DNA of 64,000 nucleotides, taken from assembly GCF_042675915.1 (NCBI RefSeq), contig NZ_JBHTKL010000005.1:558001-622000 (forward strand), given 5' to 3'. The position numbers were made by a program, and so were the translations under genes. Below the pieces are notes generated by a model. That model did no database searches. It was not told the DNA's origin and saw only the letters and a list, made by a program, of their open reading frames with translations. Below are positions 1-7,925 of this stretch, one piece after another. Source of the DNA: Thalassobacillus_A hwangdonensis (GTDB taxonomy: Bacteria; Bacillota; Bacilli; Bacillales; Halobacillaceae). The number at the start of each line of letters is the position of its first letter. The first letter of the stretch is position 1.

Positions 1-1
1 G

Positions 2-304
2 ATTGCGTGCAAGCATCTTCCTGAGGAATCCGAAATCGAGTTGAATATACTGGTGGATCATGGCGTGTTTGTTAAGGATGTTACGGTGGAACACCCTGTG
101 TATGGAGATTTGATGGCTTCTCTAAGAATAGCGAATCGCCGGGATGTGAAAAAGTTCATGGAGGAGATCCGTGCAACTAGTGCTGCATTTCTTTTGGAGT
201 TGACAGGGGGCATCCACCTTCATACCATTGCTGCAGATAATGAAGGGGCGATTCAGGAAGCGCTCGAAGCGTTGGAGGAAAAAGGTATCCTTCTACAATC
301 CTGA
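2..304 (+). CDS. niaR: NiaR nicotinate-responsive repressor, C-terminal part (5' truncated by window edge)
   Basis: The frame is open from base 2 to a TGA at 302-304, so the N-terminal HTH part lies upstream of the window. The visible ~100 residues match the 3H domain of Bacillus NiaR (YrxA). Recognisable are the HGVxVKDVxVEHPVYGDL stretch and the ELTGGIHLHT segment, which carries two of the histidines that bind metal in this family. NiaR is known to bind niacin and repress NAD biosynthesis and niacin uptake genes. No clear terminator follows. The family call comes from remembered sequence similarity and is firm for a partial protein. Confidence 0.85.
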   Translation: MACKHLPEESEIELNILVDHGVFVKDVTVEHPVYGDLMASLRIANRRDVKKFMEEIRATSAAFLLELTGGIHLHTIAADNEGAIQEALEALEEKGILLQS

Positions 305-408
305 TTCCCACATAAGTTAGTACTAATAATTTAAATTAGAATTCTTAGATGGAATAGAAGGTATGCTATGGTATTGTCAGATGTTACATTCAGGAAGGTT
401 GAGGCTCT

Positions 409-1851
409 ATGAGTATCATCCCAAATTTATTGACCGTTGTGCTTGTCATCAACTTCTTGCTCGCGTTTGCCATCATTTTTCTCGAGAGGAGAGACGCCAG
501 TGCCACTTGGGCATGGCTGATGGTATTGTTGTTCATCCCGGTTGCTGGATTCATCTTTTATTTGATTTTCGGGAAACGCCTGAGCAGCAAACAGATTTTC
601 ACATGGGATAAAAAAAGCAGGCTAGGCCTTCTTACAGCGGTCCAGGAACAATTGAGGTCGATTGAAGAGGATTCTCTAAGGCTGCGACATCCCGATCTCG
701 ACGAATATGATGATCTTGTCTATATGCATTTGAAAAATAATGATGCATTGCTGACGCAGGATAATCGGGTGGAGTTATATACAGATGGACAAAAGAAGTT
801 CCATGCCCTGATGGAAGATATCGAACGTGCGACAGATCACATCCATCTGCTCTATTACATCATTCGTGACGACCAATTGGGAGAGCGGTTGGCAGAAGCA
901 TTAATCAAGAAAATCGATGAAGGTGTCCACGTCCGCGTTCTTTATGACGATATGGGTTCCAGATCATTGAAGCGTCGTTATATTAAAAAGATCAAGGATG
1001 CAGGGGGCGAAGTAGAATCTTTCTTCCCACCTTTAATCCCTAAATTGAACCTTAAAATCAACTATCGTAATCACCGTAAGCTGGTCATCATCGATGGACG
1101 TATCGGCTATATCGGCGGATTTAATATTGGTGATGAATACTTGGGATTCAATAAACGATTCGGTTATTGGCGGGACACTCATTTAAGGGTGGAAGGAGGG
1201 GCTGTCCATAATATGCAGACCCGCTTCATCCTTGACTGGAACCATGCATCGAGAAGAGACATCCAATATGAAGATCGATACTACAAGTCAGAACCAGTGG
1301 GTAACGCAGCGATGCAAATCGTTTCGAGCGGTCCGGACTCAGAGTGGGAACAGATCAAGCATGGGTATATAAAGATGATTTTGTCGGCAAAAGAATACAT
1401 TTACATCCAGACACCATATTTCATTCCGGATGACAGCCTGCTCGATGCATTGAGAATTGCGGTCTTATCCGGTGTGGATGTGCGGCTGATGATTCCGAAT
1501 AAACCCGATCACCCATTTGTGTATTGGGCCACTTATAGTAATGTAGGGGACTTATTGAAGGCGGGAGCCACCATTTATATCTATCAGAAAGGCTTCCTGC
1601 ATGCCAAAACGATTGTTGTCGATGGTAAAATCGCGTCAGTAGGAACGGCGAATATTGATGTTCGGAGCTTCAGGCTGAACTTTGAGGTCAACGCTTTCCT
1701 ATATGAACCTGATATATCAAGGGAGCTTGCAGAGCGGTTTGATGAAGATACTGCTGAATCGACCCAGCTTACTTGGAAGCTGTATCAGAAGCGTTCCAAA
1801 TGGATCCGGTTCAAAGAATCGATTTCCAGGCTGCTTTCTCCAATTTTATAA
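409..1851 (+). CDS. cls: Cardiolipin synthase
   Basis: This 480-residue membrane enzyme condenses two phosphatidylglycerols into cardiolipin and glycerol. Two N-terminal membrane helices (about residues 5-25 and 33-55) precede two phospholipase-D half-domains. Each carries the catalytic HxKxxxxD signature: H222-K224-D229 and H398-K400-D405. The length is the usual one for bacterial Cls. ATG 409 is preceded by an AGGAAGG ribosome-binding site at 392-398. The gene is monocistronic and ends at a terminator. Halophilic bacilli raise cardiolipin under salt stress (established), but no specific regulatory site is visible. B. subtilis has three paralogs (ClsA, YwjE, YwiE); which one this matches was not resolved. 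Confidence 0.92.
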   Translation: MSIIPNLLTVVLVINFLLAFAIIFLERRDASATWAWLMVLLFIPVAGFIFYLIFGKRLSSKQIFTWDKKSRLGLLTAVQEQLRSIEEDSLRLRHPDLDEYDDLVYMHLKNNDALLTQDNRVELYTDGQKKFHALMEDIERATDHIHLLYYIIRDDQLGERLAEALIKKIDEGVHVRVLYDDMGSRSLKRRYIKKIKDAGGEVESFFPPLIPKLNLKINYRNHRKLVIIDGRIGYIGGFNIGDEYLGFNKRFGYWRDTHLRVEGGAVHNMQTRFILDWNHASRRDIQYEDRYYKSEPVGNAAMQIVSSGPDSEWEQIKHGYIKMILSAKEYIYIQTPYFIPDDSLLDALRIAVLSGVDVRLMIPNKPDHPFVYWATYSNVGDLLKAGATIYIYQKGFLHAKTIVVDGKIASVGTANIDVRSFRLNFEVNAFLYEPDISRELAERFDEDTAESTQLTWKLYQKRSKWIRFKESISRLLSPIL

Positions 1852-1861
1852 GCAATAAAAA

Positions 1862-1895
1862 ACCAGCACCTGTACTAAGGGTGCTGGTTTTAATT
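1862..1895 (+). terminator. Intrinsic terminator after cls
   Basis: ACCAGCACC (1862-1870) pairs with GGTGCTGGT (1880-1888), followed by TTTTAATT. Confidence 0.85.
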
Positions 1896-1924
1896 ATATA
1901 CAGGCCGTTATTGTTGGGAGAGGG

Positions 1925-2044
1925 GTGGTCTGGGAAACGACTCGCTTTTCTGTGGGGAAACCGGCAAGCTTCCTCGGGCTTTCAGCCCTGCGGGATCTTG
2001 CCTAGTTTCTTTTCCCACGGAAGTCTCGCCGTTTCCCAGACCAC
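1925..2044 (-). repeat. Palindromic intergenic element, family 1, copy 1 (reverse orientation)
   Basis: Terminal arms GTGGTCTGGGAAACG (1925-1939) and CGTTTCCCAGACCAC (2030-2044) are perfectly complementary. Read on the minus strand, the interior carries the family consensus: GAGACTTCCGTGGGAAA, then a GATCCCGCAGG block, then GAGGAAGCTTGCC, then an AAAGCGAGT block. Other copies are at 25166, 40947, 41165 and 45723. Non-coding. The 324 bp between cls and htrB hold only this element and two terminator hairpins. Confidence 0.8.
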
Positions 2045-2097
2045 TTACCAATAACTAGCCAAACGACCCATTTTCTAACAATCCTTTAATACAGCAA

Positions 2098-2133
2098 GGG
2101 GCGTCACGAAAGCGAGTCCTTCCGTGACGCCCC
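2098..2133 (-). terminator. Hairpin downstream of htrB
   Basis: GGGGCGTCACG (2098-2108) pairs with CGTGACGCCCC (2123-2133). The position fits a terminator for the minus-strand htrB gene, but the following T tract is poor. Confidence 0.55.
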
Positions 2134-2175
2134 TAAACTATATACATTTCCATACTATTCATCAATCTTGCTTAT

Positions 2176-3327
2176 CTATTTAGCTGCTAATTTTAACGTC
2201 GTCTCTGTTTGTTCACCATTTCTATAGACTGTCAGTTCAACTTCTTCGTTCGCCTTCGTTTCATCATAGAGATAATGGCGAAGCTCCAGCAAATTCGCTA
2301 CTTTTTCACCGTCGACCTCTGTGATGACGTCATACTGCTGAAGGCCAGCTTCCTGTGCAGGGGAGTCTGGTGCAACCTGTCCTACGATGACCCCTTGCTG
2401 GACATCTGCAGGTAACTGAAGGCGCTGCTGCAAGTATTCGGCAGGAATCTGACTGACATCTTTCAGCGAAACCCCCATGTATGGCCGTTTCACTTCCCCT
2501 TCTGTTTCCAAGTCCTCAATTACCGGCTTCGCAACATTCATTGGAATGGAAAAACCGATACCTTCGACTTCCTCTTTCGCAATTTTCATCGAGTTGATTC
2601 CAATCACTTCTCCATCCATATTCACTAAAGCGCCACCGCTGTTACCAGGGTTGATGGCTGCATCTGTCTGAATGACTTCCGTCTGCCAATCCGGCTGACC
2701 ATCTTTATTGATATCGATTGGAATGTTTCGGTTCAGTCCGCTGATGATACCCTGTGTAGCGGATCCGGCGAATTCCATGCCGAGAGGGTTACCGATGGCA
2801 ATGGCTGTTTGACCTACCTCGACGTCTTCTTCTGCGAGGTCAGCAACGCTCTCGACATGCTTGCCATCTATTTGTAAAACGGCTAGGTCCGTCATTGGGT
2901 CACTGCCTTTCAATGATGCACTGACCTTTTCACCATCATGCATGATCACTTCAAGTTGATCAGCGCCTTGGATGACGTGATGGTTGGTCACTACATATGC
3001 TTTTCCATCATCTTTCTTATAGATGACCCCGGAACCTGTGCCGGCTTTTTGAGCCATATCTCCATTTCCCTTAACATTTGAAATTCCGACGACAGCATCA
3101 GAAGCTTTCTCGATTGCCTGGGTTACTGCTTCTTTATCTTTACCGAGGTTCAGTTCATCCGCCTGTGCGGTTGGTTCACCAACATTGATGTCTACACTGA
3201 TACCCTTCCATTGAAAAAGCCCTGTGATAAGGAATGCGGCTGTGATCGCACCGAACACTCCATAGGCAAATCGGGAACGCTTCTTCACTCTTTTTGTCTG
3301 CTGTTCATTTTTTTCTTGTTCGAACAT
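2176..3327 (-). CDS. htrB: HtrA-family membrane-anchored serine protease (HtrB-like)
   Basis: A 383-residue DegP/HtrA protease with one N-terminal membrane anchor (about residues 19-38), a trypsin-like domain and one C-terminal PDZ domain (about 285-375). The catalytic triad is visible as His117 in TNHHV, Asp147 in TDLAVLQ and Ser230 in NPGNSGG. These proteases degrade or refold misfolded proteins on the outer face of the membrane. The start has an AGGGGG ribosome-binding site 10 bases upstream. The gene is divergent from cssRS, the same arrangement as htrB-cssRS in B. subtilis, where CssRS induces htrB under secretion or heat stress. The context favours HtrB over the HtrA and YyxA paralogs. 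Confidence 0.9.
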   Translation of the reverse strand: MFEQEKNEQQTKRVKKRSRFAYGVFGAITAAFLITGLFQWKGISVDINVGEPTAQADELNLGKDKEAVTQAIEKASDAVVGISNVKGNGDMAQKAGTGSGVIYKKDDGKAYVVTNHHVIQGADQLEVIMHDGEKVSASLKGSDPMTDLAVLQIDGKHVESVADLAEEDVEVGQTAIAIGNPLGMEFAGSATQGIISGLNRNIPIDINKDGQPDWQTEVIQTDAAINPGNSGGALVNMDGEVIGINSMKIAKEEVEGIGFSIPMNVAKPVIEDLETEGEVKRPYMGVSLKDVSQIPAEYLQQRLQLPADVQQGVIVGQVAPDSPAQEAGLQQYDVITEVDGEKVANLLELRHYLYDETKANEEVELTVYRNGEQTETTLKLAAK

Positions 3328-3424
3328 AGATCAATGCCCCCTTCATGATTTATCAATGAATGACTTTGTTCGCTTCGTTCAATTATCATTATAGGAACCG
3401 GTTATGGCATGATTTTGGTCTAAA

Positions 3425-3474
3425 TGTGGAAAAAGTGTGGAATAGAAGGAAAGTAGGAAAGAATCGGATACAAT
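3425..3474 (+). promoter_or_regulatory. Candidate CssR operator and cssRS promoter in the htrB-cssR divergent region
   Basis: A direct repeat TGTGGAA-N4-TGTGGAA (3425-3431 and 3436-3442, 11 bases apart) is the layout typical of OmpR-family dimer sites. It lies upstream of a -10-like TACAAT (3469-3474) that has no good -35 (AAGGAA at 3446-3451), as expected for an activator-dependent promoter. On the other strand, TATAAT at 3395-3390 could serve htrB. Assignment to CssR is inferred from position only. Confidence 0.45.
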
Positions 3475-3511
3475 GTTTACAAGAGACGGAACTGATAAAG
3501 GAGTGCTTCGT

Positions 3512-4201
3512 ATGAATCATACCGTTGCGGTTGTAGAAGATGATCCGAACATACAGGATATTGTAGATGCTTACTTGAAACGGGAAGGCTATGAAGTCAA
3601 AGTGATGGAAAGTGCAGAGGAGGCTTGGGATCTGTTTGAGCAATCTCCGCCTGATCTTTGGGTGCTGGATCTTATGCTCCCAGGGATGGATGGCTATGAA
3701 TTTTGCAAACAGGTTCGTCAGACGTCACAGGTGCCCATCATCATCATTTCCGCAAAAGACGATGAGGTGGACAAGATACTTGGGCTGGAACTTGGTGGGG
3801 ATGATTACCTGACCAAGCCTTTCAGCCCGCGAGAATTGATTGCCCGGGTAAAACGTCAATTAAAACGGCTGGAAGCACTCCAACCGATTCAGAGTGAAGA
3901 CTCTACCATGGAATCAGGCAAGTTGGCCCTTCACCTCGATGATCGCCTCGTCCACTGGAAGGGAGAAGAAATAGAGACGACCACGAAAGAATTCGATATG
4001 CTGCAAATCCTTGTTCGTCAGCCGAATCGCGCATTTTCACGTGAGGAATTGTTGATGAGGGTATGGGGAGAGGACTATTTCGGAAGCGATCGAGCTGTTG
4101 ATGACTTAGTGAAACGATTGAGAAAGAAACTGCCTGATTTGCCACTCGAAACCGTGTGGGGACACGGCTATCGTCTGAAAAAAGAGGAACGTTCATCATG
4201 A
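3512..4201 (+). CDS. cssR: CssR-like response regulator (OmpR family)
   Basis: 229 residues: an N-terminal receiver domain with acidic residues D10-D11 and phospho-acceptor D53 (in DLWVLDLMLPG), then an OmpR/PhoB winged helix. The C-terminal block containing WGEDYFGSDRAVDDLVKRLR closely resembles B. subtilis CssR. ATG 3512 is chosen because AAAGGAG (3497-3503) lies 8 bases upstream; an in-frame start at 3473 lacks a ribosome-binding site. CssR activates htrA/htrB-type quality-control proteases when exported proteins misfold (established). It overlaps cssS by 4 bases (ATGA), so the two are translationally coupled. Confidence 0.88.
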   Translation: MNHTVAVVEDDPNIQDIVDAYLKREGYEVKVMESAEEAWDLFEQSPPDLWVLDLMLPGMDGYEFCKQVRQTSQVPIIIISAKDDEVDKILGLELGGDDYLTKPFSPRELIARVKRQLKRLEALQPIQSEDSTMESGKLALHLDDRLVHWKGEEIETTTKEFDMLQILVRQPNRAFSREELLMRVWGEDYFGSDRAVDDLVKRLRKKLPDLPLETVWGHGYRLKKEERSS

Positions 4202-5550
4202 AGCTGCTGCATCAACTGAACACAGCTTTTACATTATTGATCGTTATTGTCATGAGCATTACTGCATTCTTTTTATATTCCTTACTATTGAATACGCTGA
4301 TTGCAGATGAACAAAGACAACTGGAGGACAAAGGGGATCTGTTGATCGAGTTATTGAATGAACCGAATGATCCGCTGCGGATTTCTCAGCTGCAGCAGCT
4401 CGTACAGGACAGTGATCTGCGCCTGTTGATGTTCGACCGCCAAAAGCGGGAAATCCTGTTCTCGACACTTCCGGCAGCAACTACTGCTGATTGGGCGAAT
4501 CGTTATGATGAGGAATTACATGAAGAAGACATGTGGGAAAGTGATGGAGAGAGCTATGTCGTCCATAATATCGACTTCACTCCACAGAACAACGGTGTCG
4601 TACTTGTGCTCGCTACCCCGCTGGATGACCTGCAGGCAATACAAACGATGTTTGCCATGCGAATGGTAGCAGTGCTATTGATCGGTCTGATCATTGCTAT
4701 CATTATCAGCTACTTCTTTACAAAACGACTGGTTACGCCATTGACCCGGTTGAAGCATGAACTGAAAAAGATCGAACGCAGGCAGTTCAGTGACTTGCAA
4801 GCTGTGAATGCCACTGGTGAAATAAAGGATGTAGAGCGCGGAGTAAGACAAATGGCTGAGGAACTCGACAAATATATCCGCTCTCAAAAGCTGTTTTTCC
4901 AAAACGCATCCCATGAATTGAAGACGCCGCTCATGTCGATCCAAGGATACGCGGAAGGGATTAAGGATGGGGTGTTTACGGGTGAGAGTGCTGAAAAAGG
5001 CTTGAAGGTAATGATCAATGAAACCGAGCGTTTGAAGAAAATCGTCAATGAAATGATCCTGTTAGCAAAGCTTGATAGCAACGAAAATATCTATCATCCG
5101 GAGAACGTGGAAGCGAAGGAAATGATAAGGCAAGCGAAGGACAGGTTGTTTCCATTAGCCAACGAAAAAGGGATCGTTTTGCAGGAATACTTAGAATCCT
5201 GCAAGCTTTACATCGATCCGGAAAAAGTGCTGCAGGCGTTGATCAATATCATCGGAAATGCGGTCAGGCATGCGCATCATCAGGTGACCGTGTCTTCTGA
5301 GATTGAGGATCAGAATTATGTGATCCGAATAGAAGATGATGGCGAAGGTATTTCTGAACAGCTGCTTCCTCAGTTATTCCAACGTTTCATCAAAGGTAAA
5401 GAAGGGGAAACAGGACTTGGCCTTGCCATCTCGCGTGCGATCATTGAGCGAAGTGGGGGCAGTATCCACGCAGCGAACCGAACCAATCATACTGGTGCAA
5501 TATTTACGATTCGGATGCCAGTACCTGTACGTGAAACTCAAGATGAATAG
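4198..5550 (+). CDS. cssS: CssS-like sensor histidine kinase
   Basis: 450 residues. Two membrane helices (about 8-33 and 153-174) enclose an extracytoplasmic sensor region of ~120 residues, followed by HAMP, a HisKA domain with phosphorylated H239 in SHELKTP, and an HATPase domain with the N box (NIIGNAVRHA) and G boxes (DDGEGI, GLGLAI). It would sense misfolded exported protein and phosphorylate CssR. The start overlaps the cssR stop in ATGA. The assignment rests on CssR similarity and the divergent htrB; the sensor domain is the least conserved part. Confidence 0.87.
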   Translation: MKLLHQLNTAFTLLIVIVMSITAFFLYSLLLNTLIADEQRQLEDKGDLLIELLNEPNDPLRISQLQQLVQDSDLRLLMFDRQKREILFSTLPAATTADWANRYDEELHEEDMWESDGESYVVHNIDFTPQNNGVVLVLATPLDDLQAIQTMFAMRMVAVLLIGLIIAIIISYFFTKRLVTPLTRLKHELKKIERRQFSDLQAVNATGEIKDVERGVRQMAEELDKYIRSQKLFFQNASHELKTPLMSIQGYAEGIKDGVFTGESAEKGLKVMINETERLKKIVNEMILLAKLDSNENIYHPENVEAKEMIRQAKDRLFPLANEKGIVLQEYLESCKLYIDPEKVLQALINIIGNAVRHAHHQVTVSSEIEDQNYVIRIEDDGEGISEQLLPQLFQRFIKGKEGETGLGLAISRAIIERSGGSIHAANRTNHTGAIFTIRMPVPVRETQDE

Positions 5551-5613
5551 GCAACGCTTGGTTCGTGGTATGATAGGGATAGAATGATAACAGATAGACG
5601 AGGAGAGAGCGCA

Positions 5614-6123
5614 ATGGAAGCAAAACGATGCATCGATTCACTCGCAGTAAAAAATTCACATGTGTTACCGCCAGATACCAACAGCCATGGAACATTATTC
5701 GGTGGAAGGCTGATGGCATACATCGATGACGTAGCAGCAATCGCAGCTACCCGCCACTGCAGAAAAGCGGTTGTTACGGCATCTACGGACTCCGTCGACT
5801 TTCTTGAACCAGTATATGAAGGGAATGCGATTTGCCTTGAGGCTTTTGTGACATGGACCCACAAAACTTCAATGGAAATTTTCGTAAAGGCAATCACAGA
5901 AAACTTGATGACCGGAGAGAGGAAAGTGTGTACGACTGCATTTTTGTCGATGGTTGCAGTAGATGAAAACAACAAGCCGACACCTGTGCCGTCTGTGGTT
6001 CCTGAGTCAGAGGAAGAAAAGTGGCTGCATGCAGGAGCGGCTAAACGACATGAACGCCGGAAGGAAAGAAGGAAGGAATCCAAGGAGCTTGCAGAAAAAT
6101 TTGGAACGGGACTTCCTTGGTAA
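5614..6123 (+). CDS. ykhA: Acyl-CoA thioesterase, hotdog fold (YkhA-like)
   Basis: 169 residues with a hotdog domain typical of the YciA/YkhA/BACH acyl-CoA hydrolases, which hydrolyse acyl-CoA to free fatty acid and CoA. The conserved N-terminal LPxDTNxxGTLFGG motif holds the catalytic Asp, and the TASTDSVDFLEP block follows. The C-terminus is a highly charged Arg/Lys/Glu helix. ATG 5614 has AGGAGAG (5601-5607) upstream. Monocistronic, ending at a strong terminator. Physiological substrate unknown. Confidence 0.88.
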   Translation: MEAKRCIDSLAVKNSHVLPPDTNSHGTLFGGRLMAYIDDVAAIAATRHCRKAVVTASTDSVDFLEPVYEGNAICLEAFVTWTHKTSMEIFVKAITENLMTGERKVCTTAFLSMVAVDENNKPTPVPSVVPESEEEKWLHAGAAKRHERRKERRKESKELAEKFGTGLPW

Positions 6124-6132
6124 TAAGCGAGA

Positions 6133-6162
6133 ACGTCTGGGTGGACATCCAGGCGTTTTTTT
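6133..6162 (+). terminator. Terminator after ykhA
   Basis: ACGTCTGG (6133-6140) pairs with CCAGGCGT (6149-6156, one G-U), followed by a run of seven to eight T. Confidence 0.85.
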
Positions 6163-6206
6163 AATGTGTTTACAACGTTTGATCCTTAGGATGTAAATTT
6201 TTTCAT

Positions 6207-6351
6207 TTGACCAGATTTGTAATAAAAATTAAACTATTTTTTAGTCGATTAATGAACGGGTGATGCACTGTTCACCGTGCTCCCACTTTTTGTAAGATAA
6301 ATTAACGTTTAACCCAAATCGAAATAGGTAAAGTAAATAGTAATTATTTAC
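6207..6351 (+). promoter_or_regulatory. Promoter and inverted repeat upstream of the alanine symporter gene
   Basis: TTGACC (6207-6212) and TAAACT (6230-6235) are spaced by 17 bp, a plausible sigma-A promoter. Further down, GTAAATA (6333-6339) and TATTTAC (6345-6351) form a perfect 7-bp inverted repeat that could be an operator for an unknown regulator. Nothing else is seen in this ~230 bp gap. Confidence 0.4.
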
Positions 6352-6390
6352 AAAAAGATGAAGTAATCAAAGTTGGAGAGGGGTTAGAAA

Positions 6391-7821
6391 ATGGGTTTCT
6401 TAGAAAATATTCTCGGGTACCTTAATGACGCGATGTGGGGCTACATACTGATCGCCGTCCTGATTGGATTGGGGCTGTGGTTCTCCATACAGACGCGTTT
6501 CGTTCAATTCAGGTATATTCCTGAAATGTTTCGCGTCCTGTTCGATAAAAGGGCGATTACCGCGGAAGGCAGGAAAGGTACATCACCATTCCAGGCATTC
6601 ACAATCAGTACAGCGTCCCGTGTCGGTACTGGTAACCTTGCTGGTGTTGCATCAGCAATCGCAATCGGTGGACCGGGTGCGGTATTCTGGATGTGGATCG
6701 TGGCACTTGTAGGTGGTGCTACAAGCTTTATCGAAAGTACATTGGCGCAGGTATATAAAATTCCTGAAAAGAATCAGTACCGTGGTGGACCGGCCTACTA
6801 CATGGAAAAAGGCCTGAAAAACCGCAAACTGGGTATCGCGTTTGCGATTACGATCATTTTCACCTATGGTCTTGTTTTCAGTTCTGTACAGTCTAATACG
6901 ATCCGATTGGCTTTTGAGAAGTCGTTTGATACAGACAAATGGGTGATGGCTGCGATTCTTACCGTCATCGTCGCCCTGGTCATCTTTGGAGGCCTGAAAC
7001 GTATTGCGGAAGTGACTCAGTATATCATTCCGATCATGGCAATTTTCTATATCATTCTTGCGGGTTATATTCTGTCATTGAATTTTGGAGCACTTCCGGA
7101 AATCTTCGGAATGATCTTCCAGAATGCATTCGGCTTTAATCAGGCTGCAGGTGGTACGTTTGGTGCTGCCATCATGATGGGGATCAAGCGTGGGTTGTTC
7201 TCCAACGAAGCTGGTATGGGTAGTGCGCCGAACGCGGCTGCAACTTCAGAGGTCACCCACCCGGTAAAACAGGGATTGATCCAGACGCTTGGTGTATTCA
7301 CCGATACACTTCTGATTTGTAGTGCGACAGCATTGATCATCATCTCTTCTGGAGAATGGATCAATAACGGCGATATGGATGGAATCCAGCTGACTCAGAC
7401 AGCATTTGAAGCACAGCTTGGTGAATGGGCAGTGATTTTCATTGCTGTAGCGATTTTCCTATTCGCATTCAGTTCCATTATTGGAAACTACTATTATGGT
7501 GAAACAAACCTTGAATTCATTAAGAGTACGAAATCAGGACTAGCCATCTATCGTATTGCAGTACTATTGATGGTCATCTTCGGAGCAGTTGCTCAGTTCA
7601 ACCTTGTATGGGCACTGGCCGATCTGACGATGGGAATCATGGCATTGATCAACTTGTATGCCATCACCAGATTGTCCAAAGTCGCTTATTTAACGATGAA
7701 AGACTATAGCAAGCAGAAAAAAGCCGGCAAGGATCCAGAATTCTATCAGGACCATCTGCCGGGTGTAGAGGGAATGGAATACTGGAGAAGAGACCAGACA
7801 TCCATGAAGGAAGACAGTTAA
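6391..7821 (+). CDS. Alanine/glycine:cation symporter (AGCS family)
   Basis: 476 residues with about ten hydrophobic segments, a secondary transporter using Na+ or H+ to import alanine, glycine or related amino acids. Family hallmarks are the GTGNLAGVASAIAIGGPGAVFWMW stretch near residue 80 (motif spans about 6630-6700) and the later GIKRGLFSNEAGMGSAP block, which forms the substrate/sodium site. GGAGAGGGG precedes ATG 6391. Monocistronic with its own promoter and terminator. B. subtilis AlsT is a homolog; substrate preference cannot be read from the sequence. Confidence 0.9.
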   Translation: MGFLENILGYLNDAMWGYILIAVLIGLGLWFSIQTRFVQFRYIPEMFRVLFDKRAITAEGRKGTSPFQAFTISTASRVGTGNLAGVASAIAIGGPGAVFWMWIVALVGGATSFIESTLAQVYKIPEKNQYRGGPAYYMEKGLKNRKLGIAFAITIIFTYGLVFSSVQSNTIRLAFEKSFDTDKWVMAAILTVIVALVIFGGLKRIAEVTQYIIPIMAIFYIILAGYILSLNFGALPEIFGMIFQNAFGFNQAAGGTFGAAIMMGIKRGLFSNEAGMGSAPNAAATSEVTHPVKQGLIQTLGVFTDTLLICSATALIIISSGEWINNGDMDGIQLTQTAFEAQLGEWAVIFIAVAIFLFAFSSIIGNYYYGETNLEFIKSTKSGLAIYRIAVLLMVIFGAVAQFNLVWALADLTMGIMALINLYAITRLSKVAYLTMKDYSKQKKAGKDPEFYQDHLPGVEGMEYWRRDQTSMKEDS

Positions 7822-7839
7822 GGAATAAAAGAGATACGC

Positions 7840-7882
7840 AACCTCAAATCCGCTATCATTAGGCGGATTTGAGGTTTTTTTG
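7840..7882 (+). terminator. Terminator after the alanine symporter gene
   Basis: A 14-bp perfect stem, AACCTCAAATCCGC (7840-7853) with GCGGATTTGAGGTT (7863-7876), is followed by a T run. Confidence 0.9.
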
Positions 7883-7925
7883 ATACACTGAAGAAGGTTC
7901 ACAATCAAGGATAGGAATGATGGCT

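Noticed and set aside
1773..2054. 93-codon plus-strand frame over the cls end and repeat copy 1
   Set aside because: Starts inside cls, crosses the cls terminator and a non-coding repeat.
5538..6083. Minus-strand frame of 181 codons opposite ykhA
   Set aside because: Entirely antisense to a recognised thioesterase; Ser-rich shadow translation without a ribosome-binding site.
6259..6277. GGTGA...TTCACC hairpin as a possible riboswitch before the alanine symporter gene
   Set aside because: Too short, no match to glycine or other known aptamers.
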